DNA of 64,000 nt from positions 15,477,561-15,541,560 of the forward strand of contig NC_088775.1 in the NCBI RefSeq assembly GCF_954871325.1, read 5' to 3'. Positions 1-13,539 of the stretch are shown piece by piece; within the stretch, counting starts at the first letter, position 1; the number at the start of each line of letters is the position of its first letter. The notes under the pieces are model-generated. The model made no database searches and was not told where the DNA came from. It saw only the letters and a program-made list of their open reading frames with translations. A program made the position numbers and the translations under genes. This stretch comes from Gordionus sp. m RMFG-2023 (lineage: Eukaryota > Nematomorpha > Gordioida > Chordodea > Parachordodidae).

Positions 1-3000
1 GCAAATACCTTCCTCAGTTCCTCAAGATCATTTAAAAATTAAATTTACTATATTAAATTAACATAATGATTGTCAATATTTTTATATAAAATAGAGATTT
101 TTTTATCATTTAGAAATAATATTAAGTCTGGACAACTTTTATAAAAAAAGTTACTTTGGGTATGTTAAAATTTGCTTTTAAAATTTATGATGAGCTATTT
201 TGTCCGAAACATTAATTTTTTGGTAGGAGAAGCCGTATTTTATTTGATTTATTAAGATCAAAGGAGGTTTAGTCCATAGGGCATGTAAAATATGAATGTA
301 CCTTTCGTCATATGATTTTGGCACTATAATTTGGGAGTGAGGTAAAAAGATGTATAAATGGGGTCATTATCAAAAATTTCGGCCAATTAAGTTGCGTACA
401 ATTTAAAGATGGTTGTGGGAAATCCAGCATTGTGATCAATTGAAACCGAGGAAGAAATAATTGGAAATCCGATATATTCCTTTTGCATTTTAAATATATA
501 TAATCATAGAGCCAAAGATTGTAAAAGAGGAAAGGAAAGAGGGGATGAAAATATGTAAGAACAACGTTAAGAATGTAAACCTAATTTAAAAAATTTGACC
601 GATGGCAACCGTACTTACACACATTTGACCATAACGTGATAGTGCCCTTGGATTACTATCATATGCTCAAGAATGGGAACGGTCTTGAAAACGATAGATC
701 TCTACCGTGATTCCAAGTGACCGGTTTTTTGTTGTTGTTTAACCGAATTTAATTTTTGATAGAGTAAAATACTTCTTTGACAAACTTACTGTTTTCATAT
801 TTCAAAATAAAAATTCTAAAAATTAAAATAACTTATCTAGAAAAATAAAATATACAAAAAAATATTTAATTAATAAGTAAGGAAACTTAAAAACAAAAGA
901 CCGGTCCGGACTGTGGTCCTCAAAAAGAATGGTCCCGGTCTAAGACCGATAGGACAGAACCGCGAACCTTCACTAGTTAATACCTTCGCCATACCAATAA
1001 CCTTAGAGGTACTTCCGAATGCCTCCTATTCAAGTACGGATGAAAGAGGGGAGATATGGATATAATAATGAGTCTATCAGGCGTGCTAGCAAAGGAGATA
1101 CAAGAGTAAAAGTACTAGGAAAAACAGAAAGGGAGGCCTCCCCAGGGACCTAAATGTCCGGGGGGGGCTTGACGCACTACTCGGTTCGGAAAACCCCTGT
1201 AACATAAGGACAATAGATCCGGAGTTTTGTAAATGAGGGCATCGTAATTAGCCAGGATTCTGTGTCTAAATTTTTTGATATCTCACCGTTAATTATAATT
1301 AAGGTAAATTTTTTCTGAATCATTATTAAATGTTGAACATTATGTTGAAAAATTGGGAATGAAACACAACTAAAATGAAGAAGTTATTTAATAATTTAAG
1401 AACATAATGGGTACAATAAATTCTATTCAAATTAAAAATACTGTTATTTCTTATATCTTAATCTCCTCGAAAACTACTCTGTGATGATTGAATCAATATA
1501 ATCTACTAACATTCAATAGTGTTGCTTTTTTTAGTTACAGAAGGGAGGTTTATTTTAAAAATATTCTTAATAATGTACCGCTTTATTTTTGTTATTAACG
1601 TTAACATTTTCTGAATCACACTAAACTTGATTCTGATTTTCACAATTGGTGCCTAATTGGCTAGAATTCATAGATGAGTTTAGTCACAATTTTTAATGTT
1701 GTATTTTTTAAATGTGAATATAAGGAATTAATTAATCTTAAAGTCAGGGATATAACTAAATGTACTATCTTTATTATTAAAAATTGATTCTAATATATAT
1801 TTTATTAGAAAGCCTTTGGAAGTTTTTAAAGTTATTTGGTATCCAACAAGAGTAAGTGCTATTTTATGATCTATTTTATAATCTATTTTATAATCTAATA
1901 TAATATCAGTATTGAACACACTCTTTTTGGTGACGTGAAAAGATTGATTTATCAATTGTACGTTAAAGAATGTTATTTCGAAATAGTTGACCAAGACCAG
2001 GAAACTGAATTATATTTTAAATTTGGTCCCAGGTGCCTTCTAGAAATGAATAATGACAATTTTATACGGTTTAACAATGAATTGATACAACTGTAATAAA
2101 TAATAACTCAAGAAAAATTATTGTCTTGTCCATTTTGTTAAACATTACTTTTGAAATTAGCCTTAATTACCTTTTTAAAAATATAGCCTTGCTACTTTTT
2201 GCTCTATTTTGTGACTCATTGTCAAAGTATTATATATTTTATGTTTTGTATTTTAAATATCCCACGAAAGGGTTAACGGGATAATCATGCAAAATATATT
2301 CCCAAATATGAGAAAGGGTTTCTTGTCTCCTCCCTACCAACCTTATATAATATAATTATTATTTGAGTTTGGTACGGCCTTAAAATTATAATATAAGCGC
2401 CATCTAAAGGAATTTTATATTATTTTAAATCTGCAAAGAAAATGTATTAAAAATGTTACAAACTTTTTTGGAATTGTTATTATTGTATGAAGATTAAAAT
2501 TTATTGTAAACATTAGGGGAGACCTGGGGTAGTCTGCGCAAGGGGCTGGTCGGTTCAACGGATTTTATATAAAAACCATACATGTTTAGAAATTCAAATT
2601 TAATTATGTAATAGCTTGTATAATATGTATATTTGAATAAAAATATTTTATACCCCTCAGCTATTTAAATTTTTTTAAAAAAATGTGTTTTTTAGGTAAA
2701 AAGTCAAAATGTTTTTACACCACAATATTAGGTAGCATTAAAATGTGAAAAGTTTAAAAATAATATAATTGACATTATATAAAATTTAAAACCATCTTTT
2801 CACATTTCAGAAAGTTTCATAATCAAAATTAGGAAAAAATAAAAAAAAATTATTAAAAATTTATGTCATATTTTGTCATTTTTATATAAATATTTATATC
2901 AATAAAATATTGTCCATGAAAATAATGGAATAATAATATTAATTATTTTATAAGAGACTTCCATTTCCATGTATATTATTTGAATAATATTTTAATAGGG

Positions 3001-4391
3001 AACTTTTTATTAAATAAACTTATCAAAGAAATTTTATAAATAACCTGGCAAACTATCCGAAAGGTTAAAAAATTTATTCATATTTTATCAACTACTATTT
3101 CGTTTTACTCTATTTTAGATAGTGCCCAACCATTTTAAAAAAATTCTAAAAGTTTCAAAAAATCTGCAAATTTTAATAAAATCGTATTTTAAAATTTATA
3201 AAATTGTCTGGAAATTATGTTTTGGATATGTTAAGTGGCTCAATTAATTATAACCAAAGTATAATATTATGTAAACCTGGAGATTTTGCTTATAGGTGGC
3301 AGAATGAACATCTATCGAAATTTTGATACCTGGGTGATATTTTTTTCCCTAAATATTGAGCTCGCTTTTTAAAATCAGCTCAAATAGAGCTGTTTAACAA
3401 CATTAGTTTTAGGCAAGTTTTTATAGTTAATATTATTTATTTTCATTAAAATTTCCATGGTTTACGATTAATTTTTTTATCTTTACACAGCCTTTACAAA
3501 GTGGAAAAATTAACTGATTGTGATGTCAGTGTTAATCATGGTAAAAAATCAAAGCATAATAAATTAAAATTCTACCAGCTGTTTTTACTGCATGCAGCTA
3601 AAAAAAGGGCAAAATAGTTCGCCTTTTGATTATAAAATAAATAAAATCCAACAGATTGAAAATGAAGTTATAATAAAAATTAAAAATGCAGAAATTAATA
3701 AAATAAAATCAGCGCTAGACAATAAATCTATAGAAATGAAATCGGCGATTACAGATCAAATCTAATTTAATTCTGGAAATTTATGGGATGATAAATTAAA
3801 AATAAAAAAAAACATTATAATAAATTTATAAATGAAAATAGATCGAAAAATTATGATGGATTTAATAATAAAATATAAAGGAAATCAAAGAAAAACGTAA
3901 ACAGGTAAAATATAATAATAAAGGAGACGTAAATATATGGTTTTTAAAACGTAAATAACGGTTAAAATAAAATAAAGTAAAAATTTATAAATAAAAAAAA
4001 ACGTATAGTACAAATAATGGATTCAAGAAATTCAAAATTATAATTAAGGAGTACAATTATCTGTAAAAAAAGGAAACTCAGGCGTTACTATAAATTAAAA
4101 AAAAATAAATACTTGATGGAAACACAAGGTGGCCAGCTATCAAACATAAAATTTTATTTAATGAAAATATTTACTTCTATATAAAAGTATAAGTTTATAT
4201 ATGGAAAATATTTAGTTAAATTTGAATAGAAGTTTACATTATTTCTTCAATATATTTTAGTTTATCTTTTTTTCTTGAGGGGTGAGGGGGGTGTTGGTCT
4301 GCTGTTTTCAAAAGCTATAACTTCACCATTGAGATAGTCCATGAATTTATATATAATATAATTAATTTACACATTCACATTTTATAATAAG
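1..4391. other. AT-rich intergenic stretch without a recognisable gene
   Basis: No exon-like open frame or family motif was found on either strand. The stretch holds one dispersed palindromic MITE (3228-3403), a less AT-rich patch at about 890-1240 with GGTCCGG and CCGGTC motifs that look like transposon-end debris, and a GGGGAGACCTGGGG patch near 2516. The short minus-strand open frame at 1728-1994 is low-complexity and resembles nothing I know. Confidence 0.5.
3228..3403. mobile_element. Palindromic MITE, GGCTAA family, copy 1
   Basis: The ends read GTTAAGTGGCTC and, reverse-complemented, TGTTGTTAAACAGCTCTA. The interior holds GTAAACCTGGAGATTTTGCT and TATAGGTGGCA, both of which recur in the copies at 31164-31372, 48328-48535 and 57213-57391. 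It is non-coding and about 175 bp. Superfamily unknown. Confidence 0.6.
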
Positions 4392-4685
4392 CAGGGTTGG
4401 GTAAAATTTCAGAAAATTGTATTCAGATAAAGATAATTTTTAAGATTTTGTATATTAGATACAAGATACTATGGAAAAATTTCAATAAGATAGATAAATT
4501 TTTTAAAACTTTAAATAGTCAAAATCAAAATGTATCAAGCTATATAATTTATAAAAAATATGAAAATAAATTGTAGAAAATGACAAATTTATATAAGATA
4601 ATGCGATATATATATACGTATTTTTAAAAATGTTAAATTATAGTAATGAAAATAACATCAGAATAAAAAATTAGTCAGGAAATAT

Positions 4686-5185
4686 GGTTCCATGTCAATT
4701 CAGCGAAACTTTTATCGCGAATGTTGTTTATCGCAAATGGATTTTATAGCGAAACTTTTATCGCGAATCCATAATAGCGAATACTAATCCGCGAATGCAA
4801 TATCGCGAATTTTTTATAGCGAAACCTTTATAACGAATACATTACCGCGAATACAATATCGCGAATTTTTTATAGTGAAACCTTTATCGCGAAACCTTTA
4901 ATGCGAATACATTATCGAGAAATTTTTATCGCGAATCAATATTCGCGAAAATTTTATAGCGAAACCTTTATCGCGAAACATTTGAAGCGAATACATTACC
5001 GCGAAACTTTTATCGCGAACCAATAATCGCGAAAATTTTATAGCGAAACCTTTAAAGCGAATACATTACCGCGAAACCTTAATCGCGAAAATTTTATAGC
5101 GAAGTTATTATCGCGAAGACAATGTAGAAACAATTATTTCGCGAAACATGTATCGCGAAGATATTATAAGATTTTAATATCGCGA
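4686..5185 (+). repeat. Left terminal inverted repeat of the MULE: CGCGAA minisatellite
   Basis: About 30 imperfect words of the type TATCGCGAA, TATAGCGAAACC and TACCGCGAATAC follow each other at 13-19 bp spacing. They are the reverse complement of the array at 17462-18032. The outermost motif is GTCAATTCAGCGAAACTTTT. Regular spacing of one core word suggests repeated transposase-binding sites; that is inference. Confidence 0.9.
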
Positions 5186-5540
5186 TAATTGCTAATAATG
5201 ACTTATTTATTTTGAATTATTTTTTTATAATTATATTATTTGAATAATATTTTTAATTCACATAGTTTGTAATTTTCTTTTAACCTTAAAAAATTTATAT
5301 AATGATTAATGAACTTAGATCCGGTTTATGAAATTTGTTATTGAAATACACTTTTTTCGCTATCCTATCCATTTCTTCGAAGATCTTATTTTATAATAAT
5401 CGCGCACAAGGAACTCAGCTTTATCAATATATTAATCATTGAGTGTTAAATCTTGATATTTACTGGCGAAATTGATATCTGGGTAGCATTCCTATTTGTC
5501 TGATGACTTAATATTTATAAATTTATCAATCAATTTTGGT

Positions 5541-6047
5541 CAGGGTTAGCAAGTCAGTCAATTGACCAGTCAAATGATTAGATTTTAACGGGTCTATTGC
5601 GGGGGAATATTTGACCTGGTCAAATGGTCAAATATTCTATAAGATCTGAATATAAAAATATGTTTGAAAAAGAAAAAACGATATAAATACATGTGATCAC
5701 AATGCTGCTATTTATTGAGTTCCTAATATTAAGGAGAACATTTTAATATAGTGAATTTAATGAAGTATGTAATATAATAAAAGGATTAGGCATACAAGGT
5801 GGTGATCAAAATATTTCAAGTGTGGCATTACTAACAATTCCCAGATCTACTTCTTCTTTAGAAAGAAATTGGTCGATTTGTGTCAATAATCTTACTAAAA
5901 CAGAAATCGATTGAAGATTTAGACAAAAAGAAAATTGATAAAAAAAATATTAAAGAAAATGATGATATTCAATATAAAAAAATATTTATTTGATTTTAAC
6001 CATATTTGACCGGTCAAATGCACAACCGTGGTTTTGGCAGTCACTAT
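5541..6047 (+). mobile_element. hAT-like fragment inside the MULE
   Basis: The stretch 5800-5910 translates in part as ALLTIPRSTSSLERNWS, resembling the hAT C-terminal dimerisation motif (IPxSSAxxERNWS). It is flanked by an inverted pair: TTGACCAGTCAAATG near 5567 and CATTTGACCGGTCAA near 6004. The left edge starts CAGGGTTAGCAAG, a hAT-like terminus. No convincing 8-bp target duplication was found, so the outer borders are approximate. The open frame at 5919-6113 on the other strand is a shadow. Confidence 0.5.
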
Positions 6048-6520
6048 TCTTAAACAGTGTAGATGAATATAGTCTACAACATTACTGTTTAGAATATCAA
6101 TTTTGAATGGCAATTCAAAAATAAATTACATCTAAGTGAAATAAGGGATTTCCCCAATTTAAATTAATCTTATTATTTTACGATTTTTATAGATATCTTT
6201 TTATCTTTTCTGTTTATTTGAAGGGGGATGGGCGTGATAAAAATTTTAGTATAATATCTCGGCATTAATTTCAATTAATTTAATAATATTTTGATATGGG
6301 TTCTTATTGAATCATTAATAATTTTAAAATAAAATAAAAAAAATAGCTACACTAAAAATTAACAAATAATTAATGACATATTTGATAAATTATAACTATT
6401 AAAAAAAAGTATTGCCGAAATTTAAAAAAAAAAATTTTCTCGTCTGGCTGGTTCCATTCCGTTGGTTATAAATTATAAATATTTTCGCCATTCTTTCCTC
6501 TTTATTTCGGAGTCTTATAA

Positions 6521-8085
6521 AATATGTTATCAAGCAAAAATAAGGAGATCTTAACCTTTAAAAATTATTTGTTCCGCCTGGAAAAAGTAGTCTCAGATAC
6601 AAATTATTATAGATGCCTTAATCAAGATATATTTAAATGTCCCGTACGACTTACAAAAAAAATGGTAAGATAAAAGATAATAAAGAAATACACAATCATC
6701 CAGAAAACAAATCGAAATGGAAACCATGAAAATAATCAATTCAATTAAGAATGAAGCTTTGAATAATACTATAGAAACTCCAAACTTTATTGTGGCGAAA
6801 CACGTATCTCAATTAAGTGATTCCATATCAATGGCACTACCATCACCGAATCTTATGAAACGTATAATTCACCGAACGCGGAGTTCAAACAGTTTTGCAC
6901 CTCCGAATCCAAGCAGCCTTATTAAGCTGGTAATTCCCCATGAATATTCAATTACAGATAAGTATGAGGATTTCATACTTCATGATGATGGTCCGGTAAG
7001 ATTTTCTATAAATTTTTTGAACAAATATAACTAAATCCTTCATTTTTATTGCGATAAGCTGCCCTATAAAAAACACTTTATTATAATTGCTTATTTATTT
7101 ATTATGTATGCTAGGTTCCCGACCGTGTTATATCTGAAACAAGAAAAAATTTGGACTTCTTAGTTTCATGCGAACATGGGTTTTCTGATGGTACATTTAA
7201 ATCGTCGCCACCTTTATCGCAAATTTATACAATTCATGGGATTAAAAATAATAATGTTTTACCTCTCATATATATATTGACCAATAGAAAGGATTATGAA
7301 ACATATAAAAGAATATTTACTATTATGTGAACTTAATATCAACTCCAAAAAAAATTATGACGGATTTTGAAATAAGTGTAAAAGCTTTTAATGAAGTGTT
7401 TCCCAGTTCGCAACACAAATGTTGCTATTTCCATTTTGGCCAATCCTTTTGGCGAAACATTCAAAAATATCCAGAAATATAAAACAGATGTGGAATTTAA
7501 TATACAACTTAGAATGATGGTTTGCTTGGCATTTGTGTCACCCTTAAATGTATTTGAAACATTTGAATTACTAATAAACTCCGAATTTTATTCTAATAAT
7601 CAATTGTTACTTCAGCCTCCAATTGAAACTTTTGAAAAAGCTTATATTGGTAAAACGTTTGGAAGAGGCAGACACTTGCTTTGTTTAATGAACTATGGAA
7701 TTGTTACCAATAACGGGGAAGCGAAAACCAACAACGCGGTTGAAGGGTGACATAGATGCTTCAGTTCTCTCCTAACAAGTCACCATCCAAACATGTGGAA
7801 ATTTATATCAAGTTATCTATATATCTATTATTTTAAAATGATTTAAAAAGTATAAATATTTACTAATAAACTATAATTTATATTCTAGGCTTAAAAAAGC
7901 AACAAGGGTTGACAGAGTTAAAAATTGCTTAATATAACTCTGGTGTAACACCCTCTACCCCGAGAAAAAAATATCGAAATCTACATGCGAGAATAGTAAC
8001 AATTGTTTCTGACTTCGAAAATCGATCAAGATTAGATTATCTTAAAGGAATCGCTATTAATATAACATTGAAATGTTTAATTTTT
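6521..8085 (+). pseudogene. MULE transposase with FLYWCH finger, broken
   Basis: This is the transposase gene of the surrounding element. The N-terminus (6521-6715) reads FKNYLFRLEKV, YYRC, CPVRL and, after a frame change, HNHPENKSKWKP: a FLYWCH zinc finger. The frame 6717-6995 follows, then an intron-like gap 6996-7114 (GTAAG to CTAG, phase 0), then VPDRVISETRKNLDF and DGTFKSSPPLSQIYTIHG, the MULE DDE core with the first aspartate. Around 7360-7480 MTDFEISVKAFNEVFPSSQ and CCYFHFGQSFWR give the second aspartate and the C-H signature. The frame 7391-7750 and GEAKTNNAVEG follow; a second intron-like gap ends near 7889; the tail reads ARIVTIVSDFENRSRLDYL. Frame changes near 6664 and 7490 and a stop near 7330 make it inactive. 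Small plus-strand open frames here are parts of it. Confidence 0.88.
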
Positions 8086-8089
8086 TAAA

Positions 8090-9708
8090 TTCTTATCTAC
8101 AATAATAAAAATTTTGTTTGTTTTTATATAATAGTCCCAAATTTTTTATATTTGCATTATTTTTTTGTGACAAAAATATAGGAAGGTCTACTTTAGTATA
8201 AAATTTAGCTAGCTACATACAAACTCATTCATCAAGATACATATTTTATGAGGGTATTTACAAATTCTTTATGTGACGCAGTCTTTCTCTACCACATCAA
8301 TCCCACGATTAATATTTCAAAAATAACTGCCTTTCGTCATGCATTATAAAATTATTTTAAAATTCATATTCCTAGCCCTTGAGTCATATAGTTGTTTTCC
8401 CTTACAAATATGATCACTTTTGATGAGCAAATAATACTCAAGTATTATACTAAAGGACAAAGTTTAAAACTAGGATTACATTTTCCTTTTATTTATTAAA
8501 GCATGTAAATTTTTTTATATTGGGGTGTTTTTGTCCGATGTTTTTTTCCATGGTTATTTTTAACCAGTCTTTGTCCAAATCAGTGATTATTTTAAAATTT
8601 TACACTTCAGTTATATATTTAACAAAAAACTCTTGGTTTAGACGATATGTTATGGCAATGCTCTACTTTTTCCTTCACATATTCAATAAATAAAAAAATC
8701 ATTTTTTAAAAAACTTTTTATACAAATTTATTTTGTAAGGATATTTATTTTATATGTAAATTAGATATAAAAAAATATGACCTAAAGGGATCTATCAAAA
8801 TAAGATAATACTTGCTATACCATTTCCTATTTTAACTTAAGAAAAGGACTGCGGAGAATATAATCAGGGGCTTGTATACATATCTATAAATGATATCAAC
8901 CCTCTCAAAACTTTTAACCTCCTACCAAATATAAATAATTAAAAAAAGAAAATACCATTCATCCCTTTCCAATTTTATTCAAATAATGATAATTATTTCA
9001 TAACTAACTATACTCCCTCTAATTTCAATGATGCTCCTCTAATGAGTTCGCAGTTCAAGTTACGATATTGACCTTGCTATAAAAATTTGGGAAAATATTG
9101 GTTGAATTAATTTTGTTATATTTTATAGCTATAAAATTCCTTAAGGTTATTAATTATTTAAATATTGGCATTTGGTTAACTTTTTTTTAATATACTATAT
9201 TCTCATTTGATTTGATAACAATGTAATTGAGCGTGGCTTCATGTCATGAATAATAAAACTAAAATTAAAATAAAATACATCTTTTTTTTGGTTATATATT
9301 TTTAAAAATTATTTTTATTTTTTTAGGCATTAAAAATAATCTAATTTTTCTTTATTAAACAATAGCTCAACATATTCGCTTGATGAAAATAATTAGCTAT
9401 CCTTATTGTTTTAAATTTTACCATAACCAATCCATCTCATTTTGATATAACATTTCCCAAAGTTGCCGCAAGTTATGTCGTCTGTCGGAAAAGTTTCCAA
9501 GATTAATTTTCTTTTGGCTAAAATATCGAGTTAGCCTTTTATCTTTAAATCCTCATATATTGAAATAGGAAAAAAGTTGATTTTATAAATAATGATAGTA
9601 ATATTTTTTTAAGATATTTCATTTAATTTTTTTATTTTAATTGCTTTCTTTAGATTCTTTGTTCAATCTAAATTTGATTCAAATTTTTGAAATTCTAATA
9701 ACTTCTGG
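8090..9708. other. MULE interior without recognisable gene
   Basis: AT-rich filler between the transposase relic and the nested hAT. GGCTAAAATATCGAGTTAGC near 9516 resembles the end of the dispersed GGCTAA MITE family. Nothing else was recognised. Confidence 0.5.
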
Positions 9709-10158
9709 TTCATACTCAAGGTTGCCAGGTTAAAATTTTCAGATTGCGGAGAAATTTGGTATTATGCGGGAGAAACATAAAAATTGCGGTTGAAATATAA
9801 AAATTGCTAAAAAATATTTTTTTGCGGGCAGCCTTCGGCCGGGATTTTGAATTGACTTAATTATCCGCTTATTATTTTTTATAATTAATTTATATAAATA
9901 CAAAGTCAGTAACAAAATACAATAACATCTTGATTTATTAAAATATATTAATTTATAAAAAAAACCCAACGATCTTTTTTAAATATAAAAAAACGATTTT
10001 AATTTTACAATTAAAAATATATTTTATGCGAATGTCCCTTAAAACGACCGCAATTGGAAATCTACCGTGTGTGTATAACATTATAGGGATAGGCGCTTAA
10101 TTATCACGTATCACGTTTAAATACATAATAAGGTACTCCAAAATAAAATATAATACAG

Positions 10159-10490
10159 ATGCAACTACAGTTGCGGCAATTGTACTTATCTTGTAGTACA
10201 ACATTCACAGAGATACTTATCATCACAATGTTGGTAGAATCTTTTTTCCATAATAACGACTCTAATATAAATGAAAATTATACTTGTAGAACAAAAATGA
10301 GCAAGGCTATCATTAATATTTTAAGACCTTTGACGATTTGAAAGATGAGCATATATATGCAATTATAACAGATGCATCTAATAAGGGAAATATTTCCCTT
10401 GATCTTCCGCTATTTCAACAAAATTAAGGTCGTTTCAATAAAACTATTAAATTTTTTCCCCTCAAATAGTGAAAAATCCAAACTCTTCTC
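10159..10490 (+). pseudogene. hAT transposase N-part, left arm of hAT-B
   Basis: The frame 10159-10341 ends in SKAIINILRPLTI. Just after it the plus strand reads IITDASNKGNISLDLPLF, the hAT motif around the first catalytic aspartate (TDASNKGN). GTTTCAATAAAACTATTAAA here matches the reverse complement of the right arm near 14600. The reading stops at the inserted LTR element; homologous sequence resumes at 13190. No intact frame remains. Confidence 0.7.
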
Positions 10491-10495
10491 TTCTC

Positions 10496-13147
10496 TGTTG
10501 TAATTGTGGTAACATGCAAATTTACTAGATTAAGAAAAACGCCAGACAGGCAAATTACTTTTAAACAAAGTTACGAAGCCGAAAGATATTCAAATCTACT
10601 CAAGAAAAAAGAATTAAATCTCGGTACAAATTGAGACTATGCAAATGTTGATTAAAGAAAAAGGATATATAATGGAGAAATTATGATGCGAAAAAGATGA
10701 TTAAATTATTAAATTTACTTTTAATTTTCTTTTTTTATATTGATAAGATTATGTTTATGTAGAATATAATATCTAAAATTAAAAAGAATTATAAAGGTAA
10801 CATTCATAGTAGATATGATATAAAGAAGTTTGTGTTTAGTTATTTAAAGGTGATAATTAGGATTTTTATATTTAGAAGTTACTGGTAAACTAAACCATTT
10901 GAATTTTGAAATAGAAACTATGATATTTTAGATTTTAGAATTATTATAAATTGATCACTAGAAATAACTATGACAAAGAAAAAAAAACATAAATTGCGAA
11001 GATTAAAATAAATTAAAATTTAAAAATTCGGCGAATAAGATTAGAATATAAATTTATTGTAAGGAAATAGTTGATGTTGAAATTAAATTCTTATTGAAGA
11101 TTTACGTTTAACTTTTATTTTAAGGGCTGCGAGAGATAAAACAGCCTCAAGGATTTGATATGTGAATGTAGTATAGGTTGTAGATTAACCAAAAATCTTC
11201 ATAAAGAGAAACGGCTTTCGTCATTAGAAAATTTATGCCGCAATCGAGCTCATTTAGAGATCGGATTTTTATTTTTTTGAATCATAAATAAGATTTGAGA
11301 TCAATTATGCAACATTATTCTAATAATAGCAGAAAGAAAAACATGCTTTAGAAATATATATCCTTAATGATTAGATTTCATTTGTTGTTCAAAAACGTGA
11401 GTGTGAAAACCATAAGTACAGTGGTTGTTCAACAAAGTAGGTGTGAAACCCATGATGATAGAGTTCAGTGGTTGTTCAATAAACTTATATATGAAAAATA
11501 TAATGATTAGACTTCATTAGTTTTTCAACAACGTGTGTGCGAAAAGAGATTATATATTTTAGCAGTTTTTTATCAAAGGATATAAACAATATAGAGAAGA
11601 AAATAAATAAAAGACTTCGCCAAATAAAGTAGGAGGAAATAAAGTTGCAATTTGTTTTTAAAAAAAGAAAAAGATATATTTATATTTTGGAAAAATATTT
11701 AGAATTTTTTTTAAGATTCAAGAATATCAAGAGAAATTTAGATTTAAAGGACTACCGCAAATGACTCAATGAAGATATGGGTCTGAACTTCATTGAGGGT
11801 AAAGGGGTTGTAGAATTTAATACAAATATATAATTATTTGGCAGATTTTGACTATATTATTATTTTGATCTAATTTAGAGAAAAAAGTAGCAAATATTTC
11901 GAAGTTAAGAAATTGATTATGTAAGGAAGAATAGAGGTGATAACCCTAAGAAGGAGTGAACAGATGATATATTCTAGGTAGTTCAAATTTAAGAATAAAT
12001 GTGTAAGAAAAAGGGATAAATTATTTCAGAACTTATAAAGGGTTAAATAGATTATTTTAGGTCGAAGTAGATTAGATGCGATCTGAAACGGTGAGACCAA
12101 GATCAAGTGAGAATAAAGACAAAGTCGATATCTAAGAACTGTCGTAAGATTTATACGGTTACAAGAATTAGATGCCTAGAACTTCAAAGACAAGCGACTA
12201 GATAGAACAAAGGGTCAAGACGTTCGAGCTGCAATCGTTAATCACTGACCAATATAGCCAAGTGTCGACGAAAACTTTAGTCTAAGATATGAAAGTTGAT
12301 GATCATAGAGACAGGAATTCGTGGAAACAATCGTTACTCGCAAACAAATTATCGTCAGTCGTTTACCGTCATTAGTTACAAGAAACCGTTAGAAACAAGC
12401 AAATACTAGGATAATTTGGGATTAAAACGAAATATAATTAAAAAGAGCTAGAAGAATGTATTGGGAATCATGATAACAGAAGTGAATCGAGTTCGTCAAT
12501 TGCCTACAGAGATCAAGAGATAATCGTTTACAAGGGGTTGACAAGAAACCGAAGGATTCAAGAATTTCAGATTGTAATCGGATACAAACAGTCCTTAGAA
12601 GTGAAGAATATTAGACAATAGACCGTCGTCGTTAGAAACTAGAAGACATTAAAGATTAAGACGAATAGATTCGGTGGAGAAACAAGATCAGTAAAGTCAA
12701 AATCTGAAGAAAGGAGATCATTCGCAGAATGGTGGGACTAATCTAAGTGGAAGGGTGTTGTAATTGTGGTAACATGCAAATTTACTAGATTAAGAAAAAC
12801 GCCAGACAGGCAAATTACTTTTAAATAAAATTACGAAGCCGAAAGATATTCAAATCTACTCAAGAAAAAAGAATTAAATCTCGGTACAAATTGAGACTAT
12901 GCAAATTTTGTTAAAGAAAAAGGATATATAATGGAGAAATTATGATGCGAAAAAGATGATTAAATTATTAAATTTACTTTTAATTTTCTTTTTTTATTTT
13001 AATTTTAATTTTATTTTGATTATGTTTTTCACCTTGTATTTAATTATATTTATTATTATTTAATAAAGGATTCAACTAAAATTTTAGTATATATTTCTTT
13101 TTATATTTAGGTTTTCATTTCCAATATCAAATCACGCTTTCTTGACA
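10496..13147. mobile_element. Non-coding LTR element, innermost layer of the nest
   Basis: Direct terminal repeats start at 10496 and 12756 (TGTTGTAATTGTGGTAACAT) and share about 240 bp with only a handful of differences. The downstream repeat ends TTCTTGACA at 13147, giving TG...CA termini. The 5-bp duplication TTCTC flanks the element at 10491-10495 and 13148-13152. A purine-rich run (AAGTGGAAGGG) precedes the downstream repeat, as expected for a polypurine tract. The 2-kb interior is purine-biased and shows no gag or pol, so this looks like a non-autonomous (LARD- or TRIM-like) fossil. High similarity of the repeats implies a fairly recent insertion, later than hAT-B. Confidence 0.8.
11387..11545 (+). 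repeat. Degenerate ~48-bp tandem repeat, four units
   Basis: GTGGTTGTTCAACAAAGTAG and relatives occur near 11388, 11421, 11469 and 11518, each followed by a GTGTGAAAACCCAT-like segment. It lies in the interior of the LTR fossil and is non-coding. Confidence 0.6.
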
Positions 13148-13189
13148 TTCTCTTCTCTTCTAGTGTATTTACAGAAGGGAGTCAGCACA

Positions 13190-13445
13190 ATGTTGGTTGC
13201 GATATGTTCCTAATACTCGCCATCGATAGAATTTTAAAATTTTATACACCTTTAAAAAATATTTCTTAAGTCCTAACATTTTGAAAACAATAATGAATGG
13301 CAGAGGTATATTTAAGAATGATTTCACATGTAGAATGTGCAGTTGCAATCAGAAGAATCTTAACAAAGATTCACAAAATTATGCTGCAGATGTGTCCATT
13401 TTTACAGTTAAAAATTGACAATAAATTTTATGGCACCATTGCTAA
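13190..13445 (+). pseudogene. hAT transposase middle part, left arm of hAT-B
   Basis: The plus strand reads SIDRILKFYTPLK and TKIHKIMLQMCPF. These match AIDRILKFYKPLKKYF and KVHKIMLQLCSSL encoded on the minus strand at 13963-14277. This segment is the continuation of 10159-10490 across the LTR insertion. Stops and frame changes are present. Together with the right arm it shows that the same transposase region exists twice, in opposite orientation, inside one element. Confidence 0.7.
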
Positions 13446-13539
13446 AACTTAATTATATTTTATATGAGATTTAAATAATAGAACTAAATGTTTACGGTCG
13501 TTATTGAGATTATAAAATTCCTGGCATGACATATTATAC

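Noticed and set aside
1060-1240. Possible SINE or structured RNA in a GC-richer patch
   Set aside because: GGTTCGGAAAACC resembles a B box, but no A box at suitable distance and no hairpin of note were found.
4686-5185. CRISPR-like or satellite array
   Set aside because: Units are short and overlapping without unique spacers, and the array is mirrored at 17462-18032 next to a 9-bp target duplication, so it is a transposon end.
7391-7750. Independent 119-residue gene
   Set aside because: It contains the MULE transposase C-terminal half and ends in NNAVEG, a transposase motif; it is part of the broken transposase.
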